The position numbers and the translations under genes were made by a program. From Dehalococcoidales bacterium (GTDB lineage: Bacteria; Chloroflexota; Dehalococcoidia; Dehalococcoidales; UBA3254), in assembly GCA_016926695.1 (NCBI GenBank), contig JAFGOB010000067.1:1-39835 (forward strand): a stretch of 39,835 bases of DNA. Reading direction: 5' to 3'. The notes under the pieces are model-generated. The model saw only the letters and a list, made by a program, of their open reading frames with translations. It was not told where the DNA came from and did no database searches. The stretch's first letter is position 1; each line of letters starts with the position of its first letter. Of the stretch, positions 23,819 to 32,994 are shown one piece after another.

Positions 23819-24580
23819 ATGATAACAGAGACAAAACTGAAATCAGACGGCCTGGACATTACCGGCCAACTTCATCTTCCCTCGGGCGGGCAGCCGCCCT
23901 ACCCGGCTGTGATACTGTGTCATGGCGTGCCATCCGGCCGTGTCGCCGACCCCTCCGACGGAGGCTATCCTTTTCTGGCTGAAACTATTGCTGTTGAGGG
24001 TTTTGCCGTCTTTATTTTCAACTTTCGCGGCTGCGGAACGAGCCAGGGCGACTTCAACGTAGCCGGCTGGAGCCGGGACCTGAAAACCGTTATCGACTAT
24101 GTCGCTGGACTGGATGAAATAAATCCCGCCCGCATCGCCCTGACCGGGTTCAGCGCCGGGGCGACTGTATCATTGTACGTGGCTGCCGGGGACAGGAGGG
24201 TTTCCGCTGTGGCGGGCTGTGCCTCACCGGCCGATTTCAGCCTTATCTATGCCTCCGCTGACCCGCGCCAGCACCTGGAACGTTACCGCAATATAGGTAT
24301 AATCCGAGATCCTCTCTATCCCCCGGACTTCGAGGGGTGGCTCGACGACTTCCGTAAAATAAACGCCCTTGCCTGCGTGGCGGATTTAGCGCCACGTCCC
24401 CTCCTACTGCTGCATGCCCGCGATGACAGCGTGGTGCCGGTTGAAAACTCCCGAAAGTTATACCGGCAGGCCGGTGAACCAAAAAAATTGGTCATCATTG
24501 AAGGTGATGAACACCGCCTCCGCCGTAGCCCGCAAGCCGTGAATATTCTTACCGGTTGGCTGAAGGAAAGCAGTAAATAA
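23819..24580 (+). CDS. Alpha/beta hydrolase (dienelactone/prolyl-oligopeptidase-like)
   Basis: The 253-residue protein has the oxyanion-region HGVPSG, nucleophile elbow GFSAGA (Ser112), an acid in HARDDSVVPV and a histidine in GDEHRL, giving a full catalytic triad. FNFRGCGTSQGDF is typical of small esterase/peptidase-like hydrolases. The substrate is unknown. It starts 121 bases after the thioredoxin-like genes, with its own AT-rich upstream region (TATAGT and an AGGGGTG ribosome site), so it need not belong to that operon. Confidence 0.85.
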   Translation: MITETKLKSDGLDITGQLHLPSGGQPPYPAVILCHGVPSGRVADPSDGGYPFLAETIAVEGFAVFIFNFRGCGTSQGDFNVAGWSRDLKTVIDYVAGLDEINPARIALTGFSAGATVSLYVAAGDRRVSAVAGCASPADFSLIYASADPRQHLERYRNIGIIRDPLYPPDFEGWLDDFRKINALACVADLAPRPLLLLHARDDSVVPVENSRKLYRQAGEPKKLVIIEGDEHRLRRSPQAVNILTGWLKESSK

Positions 24581-24613
24581 AGTGTTTATTGGTACATTCC
24601 TCCCCGGATTAAA

Positions 24614-24642
24614 TTGACCATATTACTAAAGTGGAATATAAT
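24614..24642 (+). promoter_or_regulatory. purF promoter
   Basis: TTGACC (24614-24619) and TATAAT (24637-24642) lie exactly 17 nt apart, about 53 nt upstream of the purF start. Confidence 0.65.
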
Positions 24643-24694
24643 TAGCATGTGACCTGGTAATTTATGCCAGGCACCTGGGTAGAGGACGTGAAAA

Positions 24695-26080
24695 GTGCGC
24701 GAAGCGTGCGGCATTTTCGGAGTGTATGCCCCAGGTGAAGACGTAGCCCGGATCACTTTCTTCGCCTTATTCGCTCTCCAACACCGCGGCCAGGAAAGTG
24801 CTGGTATCGCTACCTCCGATGGAAAGAAATTACAGGTATATTCCCGCATGGGACTGGTTTCACAGGTATTCAGCGAGGAGTCGTTAAGTCAACTCTCCGG
24901 AGATATCGCCATAGGTCACAACCGCTACTCTACTACCGGTTCCTCCCGTATTAACAATGCTCAACCTATCGTTGTCGGAAGCGGCGAAAATATCATAGCC
25001 GTGGCCCATAACGGCAACATCGTTAATTCCGAACCCCTTGGCAAAGAGCTCAGGGAGATGGGTTACACCTTCAATAGTTCTACCGATTCCGAGATTATCG
25101 CCAACCTTATCCATTCCGCTCCGGGCCAGGGCTGGCTGGAAAAAATCCGCTATGCCATGCGGCGTATCAAGGGCGCTTATTCTCTGGTTATCCTGACCAG
25201 GGACAGGCTTTTCACTGTACGCGATCCTTTTGGTGTACGTCCTCTTTGCCTGGGAAAAATCAACGGTCACTGGGTAGTAGCCTCCGAAAGCTGCGCTCTG
25301 GACCATATCGGTGCTATTTTTGTGCGGGAAATCGATCCGGGAGAAATCGTGGAAATCGATTCCGACGGCGCAAAAAGTTACCATGAGATACTGGAGAGAA
25401 AAGCTACCTGTATCTTTGAGTATATCTATTTTTCCCGTCCTGACAGTATTATTGACGGACGTCTGGTCTATCTCGCACGTCAGGCCATGGGAGCCCGGCT
25501 TGCCGAGGAATACCCGGTCCAGGCCGACCTGGTTGTGGGAGTTCCGGATTCAGCTACCGTGGCAGGCATCGGCTATGCCCAGAGGTCCGGTATACCCCAC
25601 GGAGAGGGACTGGTTAAAAACCGCTATGTCGGACGAACCTTTATCAGTCCCGACCAGCGTATGAGAGACCTGGGGGTCAAGCTGAAATTCAATCCCCTGC
25701 CTGATATCCTGCACGAAAAACGGGTTGTACTGGTAGACGACAGTATAGTACGCGGCACCACTACTCCCAAGGTGATTAATCTCCTGCGTAAAGCCGGGGC
25801 TAAAGAGGTCCATATGCGTGTTTGCGCTCCTCCTATCATACATCCCTGCTTCTTCGGCGTGGATATGGCTTCCCGCTGGGAGTTGATCGCCGCCAGTAAG
25901 TCGATTGATCAAGTCAGGCAATATATCGGGGCGGATTCCCTGGGATATATCAGCATTGAAGGACTGGTCAGCTCCATCGGACTGCCGGTCGATAATTTCT
26001 GCATGGCCTGCTTTACCGGCGATTATCCTATCCCGGTCCAGCTCGAAATGGACAAACTGGCCCTGGAAGCCAGGCCCTGA
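24695..26080 (+). CDS. purF: Amidophosphoribosyltransferase (Fe-S type)
   Basis: PurF makes phosphoribosylamine from PRPP and glutamine, the first committed step of purine synthesis. The 461-residue enzyme begins MREAC; the short propeptide would be removed to expose catalytic Cys5 (CGIFG) of the N-terminal glutaminase domain. The PRPP motif VLVDDSIVRGTT lies near residue 350. Four cysteines (KATCIFEY, HPCFFGVD, and FCMAC near the end) match the [4Fe-4S] ligands of the Bacillus-type enzyme, which fits an anaerobe. The start is GTG at 24695 with AGAGG upstream. purM follows 163 bases later. Confidence 0.96.
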   Translation: MREACGIFGVYAPGEDVARITFFALFALQHRGQESAGIATSDGKKLQVYSRMGLVSQVFSEESLSQLSGDIAIGHNRYSTTGSSRINNAQPIVVGSGENIIAVAHNGNIVNSEPLGKELREMGYTFNSSTDSEIIANLIHSAPGQGWLEKIRYAMRRIKGAYSLVILTRDRLFTVRDPFGVRPLCLGKINGHWVVASESCALDHIGAIFVREIDPGEIVEIDSDGAKSYHEILERKATCIFEYIYFSRPDSIIDGRLVYLARQAMGARLAEEYPVQADLVVGVPDSATVAGIGYAQRSGIPHGEGLVKNRYVGRTFISPDQRMRDLGVKLKFNPLPDILHEKRVVLVDDSIVRGTTTPKVINLLRKAGAKEVHMRVCAPPIIHPCFFGVDMASRWELIAASKSIDQVRQYIGADSLGYISIEGLVSSIGLPVDNFCMACFTGDYPIPVQLEMDKLALEARP

Positions 26081-26101
26081 GATACAGATGATAATTGGTA
26101 T

Positions 26102-26130
26102 TTCATCCCGATGTCATGATCCGGGATGAA
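26102..26130. repeat. 9-bp inverted repeat between purF and purM
   Basis: TTCATCCCG (26102-26110) pairs with CGGGATGAA (26122-26130) over an 11-nt loop. No U-run follows in either direction, so it is a hairpin or protein site rather than a standard terminator. Confidence 0.4.
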
Positions 26131-26243
26131 CAAGCAAGGAAGGCCTGAACGGTCTTGCATCAGGAATCTCCTCTCGTTTCAAATCCGATATTTTTGATTT
26201 TTTGTGATACAGTCGCCCAATATATTTTCAGGGAGAGAAGAAG

Positions 26244-27254
26244 ATGGATAAGCTGACTTACGCTGAAGCTGGTGTTGATATTAATGCCGGCATGAAGCTG
26301 AAAAAGATCATCGGCCGCCTGGCTGAGCCTACCTTCGGCCCGCAAGTCCTGCGCGGCATAGGCTTCTTCGGCGGTCTGTACGAGCTTAAAGACTACTGCC
26401 AGCCTGTACTGGTCTCACATGTGGACGGAGTGGGCACCAAAATGAAGATCGCCATCGCCCTGGACAAGCACGATACCATAGGCATCGATATCGTCAACCA
26501 CTGTGTGAACGATATATTTGTGGGTGGGGCGGCTCCCCTTTTCTTTCAGGACTATATCGCCATGGGCAAGCTCAATCCTGCCAGGGTGGAGTCTGTTATT
26601 CAGGGACTTGTCATCGCCTGCCGCGAGGTCGGCTGTGCCCTGATCGGCGGAGAGACGCCGGAAATGCCGGGCATCTATGCCGACGATGATTACGATCTGG
26701 TGGGTTTTATCGTAGGAGTGGTGGAAAAGGACCGCATCAAGCTGGGCGATGACGTCAAAAGCGGTGATGTTGTACTGGGACTGCCCTCCAGCGGCCCTCA
26801 TACCAACGGATACTCTCTTATCCGCCGCATCTTCGGCACGGACCCCAATGTCTTGAATACCCATTACCCGGAGCTGGGCACTACACTTGGCCTGGCTCTG
26901 CTGGAGCCTCATCGCTGTTACTACAACCAGCTTAGTCCCCTGATGCCCTCGATCAAGGCCCTGGCGCATATCACCGGCGGCAGTTTCTATAAAAATATTC
27001 CGCGTGTCCTGCCCGATGGCCTGGCTGTCCGGCTCGACAGCCGTGCATGGACGGTGCCACCTCTTTTCCGCCTCATCCAGAAAGAGGGTAACGTTGAAGA
27101 AAACGAGATGTACCATGTCTTCAACATGGGCATCGGGATGACGGTTATCTGCGCCGGGACCGCCGTAGACACTCTGCTTTCTTCTCTGTCGGGAGCCAAA
27201 ATCATCGGGGAAGTCATACCGCAGGCAGCCGAAGTCAGGGTGATCATTAGCTAA
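26244..27254 (+). CDS. purM: Phosphoribosylformylglycinamidine cyclo-ligase
   Basis: PurM closes the imidazole ring to make AIR using ATP, step 5 of purine synthesis. The 336-residue protein has the family's VDGVGTK nucleotide/substrate segment, GGETPEMPG near residue 137, and LPSSGPHTNGYSL near residue 180. GGGAG lies 8 nt before ATG 26244. With purF upstream it forms a small purine pair, though a hairpin and 163 bases separate them. Identification is firm. Confidence 0.95.
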   Translation: MDKLTYAEAGVDINAGMKLKKIIGRLAEPTFGPQVLRGIGFFGGLYELKDYCQPVLVSHVDGVGTKMKIAIALDKHDTIGIDIVNHCVNDIFVGGAAPLFFQDYIAMGKLNPARVESVIQGLVIACREVGCALIGGETPEMPGIYADDDYDLVGFIVGVVEKDRIKLGDDVKSGDVVLGLPSSGPHTNGYSLIRRIFGTDPNVLNTHYPELGTTLGLALLEPHRCYYNQLSPLMPSIKALAHITGGSFYKNIPRVLPDGLAVRLDSRAWTVPPLFRLIQKEGNVEENEMYHVFNMGIGMTVICAGTAVDTLLSSLSGAKIIGEVIPQAAEVRVIIS

Positions 27255-27595
27255 TACCCTCTTGTTTATATCACCGGGACGTACCGTTTTGCCCTGATTC
27301 ATTGGTGGGCTTGCTGCGGCATATCATTGAAACCGCGGATTTCTGTTTGTAGCTTCATTCTCAACCCTTCACCCTCAACCCTCGTTGGATAAGGCCGGCA
27401 TCCTCCGTTTACCGCTTTCATGACAACGCTTTTCCGAATTGGTATAATACTAGCATCGTTTTTGATCAGACTGAATTTTTTAGTCACTATTGGATTACCG
27501 GATAACGAATATCAGCCAGTACGTAACAGATAGCGCGCACCACATGTTGCTTCCATGGCTGTCTGTCTGAGAATAAATTGAGGAGCAGAAAGACT
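27255..27595 (+). promoter_or_regulatory. Gene-free stretch with promoter for the URO-D-family gene
   Basis: ATGACA (27420-27425) and TATAAT (27443-27448) are 17 nt apart, a good promoter about 150 bases upstream of the next gene. The stretch before it contains a partial direct repeat (CTCAACCCT near 27360-27380). No convincing ORF is present. Confidence 0.5.
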
Positions 27596-28975
27596 ATGAT
27601 GTTGAGCAGCAGGTCAGGAAAACAGACCGATATTCCGGAGAAATGGAATGAATTTTCTCCCGCGAAGAAGCGCCAGTGGAAGCTTGAAAACTTCCGGAGT
27701 GGGAAGGGTATCGATTTTATCAGTCCCGATGCTAGAGAAGGCTATCAGACCAGGGCCAAGAGGCTGGTGGATGCCTACAACATAGAGGAGCCGGACAGGG
27801 TGCCGGTCAGCTTGCCCATAGGCAACCTGCCGTTTTCCCTCTATGGAGTGAGCCAGCGTACCGCCATGTATGACTATGAGCAGGCGGTGCAGGCCTGCCA
27901 TAAATTCAATGCGCAGTATTCGACCGAACTCGAATATTTTGCCAACCCCTTTACCAACGCTGCCAGGGTGATGGATATTCTAGACTACAAGCTGTATGCC
28001 TGGCCGGGACACGGCCTTCCCGTAAATGCTCCTACCGTCCAGTTCGTTGAGGGGGAATATATGAAGGCCGAGGAATATGACGACCTGATTGACGACCCCA
28101 CCGATTTCTGGTTAAGGACCTACCTTCCCCGTGTATTCGGTGCTTTCGAACCCTTCAGCACCTTCAGCCCCTTAACCAGCATGATCGAGGTTGTATCCCT
28201 TGGTCAATTGGGTGTTCTGGCTGCACCACCTATGCAGGATACGTTGATTAAGATGCTGGAAGCCGGGCGGGAGTATCAGAGGATGATGCAGATCATGGGA
28301 CCGTATGCCGGGCTGGGGTCTTCCAGCGGTTATCCAGTAGCTATGGGCGGCATCTTTGCCAAAGCCCCCTTTGATACCCTGGGCGATACCCTCAGGGGAA
28401 CAGCCCCGCTGATGAAGGACATGTACCGCCGTCCCGATAAAGTGCTGGCAGCCTGCGACAAGATCGCCGACCTGACTATCAAGACTGTACTGCGGTCTCC
28501 CGGAATCACCCGCAGTATTATGGTAATGTATCCTCTCCATAAAGGTGCCGATGGCTGGATGTCCCAAAAGCAATTCGAGACCTTCTACTGGCCTTCCATG
28601 AAAAAGGTCATGGACGCTTTTATCAATGAAGGCCTTATCCAGTACCTGTTCGCTGAAGGCGCCTATAATACCCGTCTGGAGTCCGTCAACGAATTCCCGA
28701 AGGGTTTCGTTACCTGGCTTTTCGACCAGACCGATATGTTCAAAGCCAAAAAGATCCTGGGGGACAAATGCTGTATCCAGGGTAATGTGCCGTCTTCCCT
28801 GATTGTCACCGGTTCGCCCCAGAACGTAAAGGAATATTGTCGCAAGCTGATTGAAGGCTGCGGCAAGGGAGGCGGCTTTGTCCTTGCAGCCGGGGCTGTG
28901 GCTGAGGACCCTAAACTGGAAAATGTGCGAGCCATGATGGAAGCTGTCAGGGAATACGGTGTTTACCGCAAATAG
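27596..28975 (+). CDS. Uroporphyrinogen decarboxylase-family protein (MtaA/methyltransferase-like)
   Basis: The protein fits the URO-D/PF01208 superfamily, whose anaerobe members are mostly cobalamin or coenzyme M methyltransferases rather than heme enzymes. Supporting pieces are PDRVPVS near the N-terminus, HKGADGWMS, and the metal-region DKCCIQGNVPSSLI near residue 400. A true HemE would be about 340-350 residues; this one has about 459, with an N-terminal extension, so a methyltransferase or demethylase role is more likely. ATG 27596 is preferred because AGGAG sits 10 nt upstream; the upstream TTG is inside the ribosome site. ispG follows 45 bases later. Specific substrate unknown. Confidence 0.8.
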   Translation: MMLSSRSGKQTDIPEKWNEFSPAKKRQWKLENFRSGKGIDFISPDAREGYQTRAKRLVDAYNIEEPDRVPVSLPIGNLPFSLYGVSQRTAMYDYEQAVQACHKFNAQYSTELEYFANPFTNAARVMDILDYKLYAWPGHGLPVNAPTVQFVEGEYMKAEEYDDLIDDPTDFWLRTYLPRVFGAFEPFSTFSPLTSMIEVVSLGQLGVLAAPPMQDTLIKMLEAGREYQRMMQIMGPYAGLGSSSGYPVAMGGIFAKAPFDTLGDTLRGTAPLMKDMYRRPDKVLAACDKIADLTIKTVLRSPGITRSIMVMYPLHKGADGWMSQKQFETFYWPSMKKVMDAFINEGLIQYLFAEGAYNTRLESVNEFPKGFVTWLFDQTDMFKAKKILGDKCCIQGNVPSSLIVTGSPQNVKEYCRKLIEGCGKGGGFVLAAGAVAEDPKLENVRAMMEAVREYGVYRK

Positions 28976-29020
28976 AACATTTCGTGCTTTATGTGGAAAG
29001 CATTCGCTTGAGGTGAGACC

Positions 29021-30067
29021 ATGAATGCGAAACGCCTGTCAAAAGCTATTCAGATAGGGGGTGTTACCGTCGGTGGCGGAGCTCCCGTATCGGTACAGTC
29101 AATGACCAAGACGGATACCCGTGACAGCCGGGCTACCATCAACCAGATCAGAGAGCTGGAGGAATGCGGCTGTGAGATCATCCGCGTGGCCGTGCCGGAC
29201 ATGGAAGCTGCCCTGGCTTTGAAAGAGATCCGGAAGGGCATCCGCATACCCCTTATAGCCGATATACATTTCGATCACCGCCTGGCGCTGGCCGCCCTGG
29301 AATCGGGAGCCGACGGTCTTCGCCTGAATCCCGGCAATATACGTGAGACGGACAAGATAAAAGAGGTGGTCCGGTCAGCTAAAGAAAGAAGCGCCCCCAT
29401 ACGCATAGGGGTCAACCTGGGCAGCCTGCCCCCCGATCTCGATCCCGCGCTGTCTGTTCCCGGTAAAATGGTCGAAGCCGCCCTGCGTCATATCCGTATT
29501 CTGGAGGACCTGGACTTCGGTCTTATCAAGGTCTCTTTGAAAGCCTTCGATGTGCTCATCACGCTTCAGGCCTACCGCGAAATCGCGGAGAGGGTACCTT
29601 ATCCCCTGCATATCGGCATTACCGAGGCCGGAACGCCCCGCCGGGGCGTGATCCGCAGCGCTGTCGGCATTGGAATACTGCTCCATGAAGGCCTGGGCGA
29701 TACAGTGCGGGTCTCCCTGACCGGTCCTCCCCGGGATGAGGTCTTTACCGCTTATGAAATCCTGAAAAGCCTGGACCTGCGGGAGCGCGGTCCCACCCTG
29801 GTAAGCTGTCCCACCTGCGGCCGTACGGAGGTAGACCTGTTACCCCTGGCCAATGCACTGGATGACCGGCTCCTGAAAATCAGCAAACCCCTCAAGGTGG
29901 CCCTCATGGGCTGTGTGGTCAACGGGCCGGGCGAAGCTAAGGACGCCGATGTGGGAGCGGCCTGTGGAAAAGGTAAAGCCGTGCTCTTCAAGAAAGGTCT
30001 CCGGCTCCGCACCGTCGATGAGAAAGACGTCCTCCCCGAGCTTATGAAAGAGATCGAGGGGATGTGA
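29021..30067 (+). CDS. ispG: 4-hydroxy-3-methylbut-2-enyl diphosphate synthase
   Basis: IspG (GcpE) reductively converts MEcPP to HMBPP in the MEP isoprenoid pathway using a [4Fe-4S] cluster. The 348-residue protein has the TIM-barrel motif PLIADIHFDH, then GVNLGSLP, and cluster cysteines in SCPTCGRTE and GCVVNGPGE, three cysteines as in the bacterial short form. ATG 29021 has a GAGGTGAG ribosome site. It is the only MEP gene in the window. It may be co-transcribed with the upstream URO-D-family gene. Confidence 0.97.
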   Translation: MNAKRLSKAIQIGGVTVGGGAPVSVQSMTKTDTRDSRATINQIRELEECGCEIIRVAVPDMEAALALKEIRKGIRIPLIADIHFDHRLALAALESGADGLRLNPGNIRETDKIKEVVRSAKERSAPIRIGVNLGSLPPDLDPALSVPGKMVEAALRHIRILEDLDFGLIKVSLKAFDVLITLQAYREIAERVPYPLHIGITEAGTPRRGVIRSAVGIGILLHEGLGDTVRVSLTGPPRDEVFTAYEILKSLDLRERGPTLVSCPTCGRTEVDLLPLANALDDRLLKISKPLKVALMGCVVNGPGEAKDADVGAACGKGKAVLFKKGLRLRTVDEKDVLPELMKEIEGM

Positions 30068-30229
30068 AACGTACTTACCTCGTCCGGTTCGCTTCAGCAA
30101 TCAAGATTTCGAGAATATTGCTGATGTCTTTATCCCGAATAGCCTGAACATCTGACCTTTCGCTTGTGAATCAGCATAACGAGGCAATAACGACTCAATT
30201 TGCCCCTGGAAACGGTTGAGGAGGGAATT

Positions 30230-31456
30230 ATGCCCGATGCGGCATCTGAATCCAGGCCCCCGGGGAAGATATTCAGGCTGCACCCGAATGTCTTTTTCCT
30301 GGGGCTGACCAGCCTGCTTAACGATTTCAGCAGCGAGCTGATTTTTACGCTTTTGCCCCTTTTTCTTACCAATATCCTGGGAGCCTCGACTGTTCTGATA
30401 GGTCTGATCGGGGGAATTTCCGGGAGTGCGGACGCTCTTTTCAGGATCGCCAGCGGCTGGTACAGCGACAAAATGAAACAACGTAAGGTTTTTGCCGTGG
30501 CGGGATACGCACTCTCGGCTTTCGTTAGACCTTTTATGCTGGTTGCCGGAAGCTGGGGTGCGGTAACCGGCCTGAGGTTTACCGATCGCATAGGCAAGGG
30601 TATTCGCAATGCCCCGCGGGATGCCCTGGTGGCCGACTCGGTAGACAAGGAACTGAGGGGCAGGGCTTTCGGAATCCAGCGGGCCATGGACACCTCCGGC
30701 GCAGTAATCGGCCTGGCCGTGGCTGCTTTGATTATTTACCTGGTACAGGGCACGGACCGGGCCATGGAGTTGAGTACATACCGGTGGATGGTTATAGTCG
30801 GTATCATTCCCGGTATCCTTTGTACACTGGTTATCCTCTTCATGGTTAAAGAAGGTGGCAAGCGTGCAGATATCAAGGATTCTGAAGGAACAGCCGTTAA
30901 AACCGGAGGTGTGGGTCTCAGCCGTAAATTCAAGATATACCTGTGTATCGTGGGGATTTTTACCCTCGGGAATACCAGCGATATGTTCGTTATCCTGCGT
31001 GCTCAGAATCTGGGAAACTCTTTAATTTATATCTCCCTGATCCTGGTGATGTTTAACCTGGTCTCTGCCGTCTCCGCTATACCTGCCGGAATCCTTTCGG
31101 ACAGGCTGGGGCGAAGGGGAATGATCATTACAGGGTGGCTGGTCTATTCTGCGGTCTACCTGGGTTTTGCAGTCGCCAGTGCTGCCTGGCATATCTGGCT
31201 TCTTTTTACGGCCTACGGGGTCTATCACGGAATGGTGGAAGGAGTAAGCCGGGCTTTTGTAGCAGACCTGGTGCCGCCGGAAAAAAGGGGAACGGCTTAC
31301 GGGTGGTATAACGGTGTGTTGAGCATAGCTCTGCTGCCGGCCAGCCTGATCGCCGGCTGGATGTGGAGTGCCGTCAGCCCCGCTGCGACTTTCTATCTTG
31401 GAGCAGGGCTTGCATTGCTGGCAGCAGCGGGAGTCTGGATACTTCTGCGGGACTGA
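30230..31456 (+). CDS. MFS transporter
   Basis: The 408-residue protein has about 12 hydrophobic segments. The loop after helix 2 reads GWYSDKMKQRKV and the loop after helix 8 has LSDRLGRRGM, both the MFS motif-A pattern; DRIGKGIRNAPRD lies after helix 4. This matches the drug-efflux (DHA1-like) group, but the substrate cannot be told. The start is ATG 30230 with GAGGAGG; the TTG 30 bases earlier has no site. It is convergent with the small gene at 31463, only 6 bases away, with no terminator between. Confidence 0.85.
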   Translation: MPDAASESRPPGKIFRLHPNVFFLGLTSLLNDFSSELIFTLLPLFLTNILGASTVLIGLIGGISGSADALFRIASGWYSDKMKQRKVFAVAGYALSAFVRPFMLVAGSWGAVTGLRFTDRIGKGIRNAPRDALVADSVDKELRGRAFGIQRAMDTSGAVIGLAVAALIIYLVQGTDRAMELSTYRWMVIVGIIPGILCTLVILFMVKEGGKRADIKDSEGTAVKTGGVGLSRKFKIYLCIVGIFTLGNTSDMFVILRAQNLGNSLIYISLILVMFNLVSAVSAIPAGILSDRLGRRGMIITGWLVYSAVYLGFAVASAAWHIWLLFTAYGVYHGMVEGVSRAFVADLVPPEKRGTAYGWYNGVLSIALLPASLIAGWMWSAVSPAATFYLGAGLALLAAAGVWILLRD

Positions 31457-31462
31457 TGCCTG

Positions 31463-31768
31463 TCAGTAGTCCAGGATGTCTTTGAGTATTCTTTCGTAAA
31501 CCTGCGAAGGATTTATATCCCTCTCCGCCAGTTTTTTACCGAAATTGCCCCTCTTAAAATGTTCTACCATCCAGTTCTGTATCCGCAGCATTGAAGTTTG
31601 GTCTTTAAACTGTATGGCGATCCAGATATATGAGGTATACTCATTCAGGTCCGACAGGGTAATAATTTTCTGTTGAAACTCACCGGCCAGGTCCTCGGGC
31701 AACAGCTTGATAGCCTCACGGTAGTTATTCTCCAGTCTTTTATAAACATCCCCTTCGCGGATGGACAT
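31463..31768 (-). CDS. Small helical protein A (tandem paralogue)
   Basis: A 101-residue charged helical protein. It aligns with its upstream neighbour along its length: NY...KLLPEDL.GEF, then an EL/LNE block, then GKKLAE..I.P..VYERILKD. No known family is recognised. ATG has an AAGGAGAG ribosome site. It lies 18 bases after the neighbour, in the panC operon tail, so co-expression with pantothenate genes is likely, but that says nothing definite about function. Confidence 0.6.
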   Translation of the reverse strand: MSIREGDVYKRLENNYREAIKLLPEDLAGEFQQKIITLSDLNEYTSYIWIAIQFKDQTSMLRIQNWMVEHFKRGNFGKKLAERDINPSQVYERILKDILDY

Positions 31769-31786
31769 CCTGCGCTCTCCTTGTCC

Positions 31787-32092
31787 TTAATCAAATACAA
31801 AACAGCCCTTCAGCAGGTTGCCGTATACATCATCCGGACGTAATCCGGCGGCAATGAGTTTTTTGTTAAAAGCCATGACGGCCACTTTACGTCCTATCTT
31901 TCTCTGGGTCAGTCCGGTAGCCGCCCGCCCTTCGAACTCTGTAGATGTACGGATAAAGGGCGCCAGCTCCTCCAGTTCCTTGAGCGGAAGGACCCTGGTG
32001 CGGAATTCTTCCTGAAGTTCCTGGGGAAGTGTTTTTACCAGTGGTTCATAGTTTGAGCGCATGATTTCTTCTATCTCTTCGACCATCAACAT
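31787..32092 (-). CDS. Small helical protein B (tandem paralogue)
   Basis: A 101-residue helical protein, paralogous to the next gene: NYEPLVKTLPQELQEEF, LKELEEL and PDDVYGNLLKG line up with it. The start is ATG 32092, with GGGAG 6 nt upstream; the track's TTG six bases earlier is not needed. It begins 12 bases after the panC stop. Function not recognised; the pair looks like a gene duplication that has diverged. Confidence 0.6.
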   Translation of the reverse strand: MLMVEEIEEIMRSNYEPLVKTLPQELQEEFRTRVLPLKELEELAPFIRTSTEFEGRAATGLTQRKIGRKVAVMAFNKKLIAAGLRPDDVYGNLLKGCFVFD

Positions 32093-32104
32093 ATTCAACT
32101 CCCT

Positions 32105-32938
32105 TTATTCCAGCAGGATATTATCAAGCAAGCGGGTCCTGCCGAATTTTACCACCATTGATATCAGTACCGGAGATTCGGCCTTTTCCAGTTCGTTCAG
32201 GTTAAGAGCGTCTGCGATGCTGATATACTCGATTTGCCCCAGGGGGTTTTGCCGTATGAGTTCGGTCATAGCCTGCCTGATGCGGCCGGAGTCCCTCTCG
32301 CCGGCTGCCCACATGTCGCGGGCTTTGTTCAGCGACTGGAAAAGCACCGGCGCCTGCTGTCTTTCCTCGGGACTGAGATAGATATTGCGGCTGCTCATGG
32401 CCAGCCCGTCCGCCTCCCTGACCGTGGGGCAGATCACTATGTCCAGGTTCATATTGAGTTCTCGGGCCATTTTTTTGATAACCATGCATTGCTGTGCATC
32501 CTTTTGTCCGAAATAGGCGCGGTGCGGCTGCACTATGTTGAAGAGCTTTGTTACGATGGTCGCTACACCCCTGAAATGTCCCGGGCGGATTGACCCCTCC
32601 AGTCTCTCCGTGATCCCATCGACCTCAACCCAGGTGTTATAGCCATCCGGATACATCTCCGAGGCCTCAGGAATAAAGACAAAGTCCGCACCTTCTTTCT
32701 CCAGCAGTGCCAGATCACGTGGAAAGTCGCGGGGATAACGCTCGAAGTCCTCATTGGGACCGAACTGGGAGGGATTGACGAAAATGCTCACGAAAGTGCT
32801 GTTGTTTTCCTGGTGTGAATGTCTTACCAGCGAAAGGTGTCCTTCGTGGAGATATCCCATCGTCGGCACGAAGCCCGTGCTTCCCTGGGGGGAGTGACGG
32901 ACCTGCCGGATTTCGGCTATGGTTTTTATAATTTGCAT
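32105..32938 (-). CDS. panC: Pantothenate synthetase
   Basis: PanC joins pantoate and beta-alanine via a pantoyl adenylate, the last step of pantothenate synthesis. The 277-residue protein has MGYLHEGHLS at residues 27-36, where HEGH is the HIGH-like nucleotide motif, and FGQKDAQQ plus MSSRNIYLSPEER, the KMSKS-like region. The ribosome site is weak. Upstream lies a hairpin with a U-rich tail after the cupin gene; two small genes follow closely downstream. Identification is firm. Confidence 0.96.
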   Translation of the reverse strand: MQIIKTIAEIRQVRHSPQGSTGFVPTMGYLHEGHLSLVRHSHQENNSTFVSIFVNPSQFGPNEDFERYPRDFPRDLALLEKEGADFVFIPEASEMYPDGYNTWVEVDGITERLEGSIRPGHFRGVATIVTKLFNIVQPHRAYFGQKDAQQCMVIKKMARELNMNLDIVICPTVREADGLAMSSRNIYLSPEERQQAPVLFQSLNKARDMWAAGERDSGRIRQAMTELIRQNPLGQIEYISIADALNLNELEKAESPVLISMVVKFGRTRLLDNILLE

Positions 32939-32963
32939 AATCTTATCTTGATTTCTTAATAAA

Positions 32964-32986
32964 GGGGACGCCCACGGAGCGTCCCC
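32964..32986 (-). terminator. Hairpin between cupin gene and panC
   Basis: GGGGACGC (32964-32971) pairs perfectly with GCGTCCCC (32979-32986) over a 7-nt loop. Read on the minus strand it lies just after the cupin stop and is followed by TTTATT, a moderate terminator. It could separate cupin and panC transcription, or act as a REP-like repeat. Confidence 0.5.
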
Positions 32987-32994
32987 ACGGAACG

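Noticed and set aside
26415..27302. 295-codon minus ORF
   Set aside because: Antisense shadow of purM; amino acid pattern is not protein-like.
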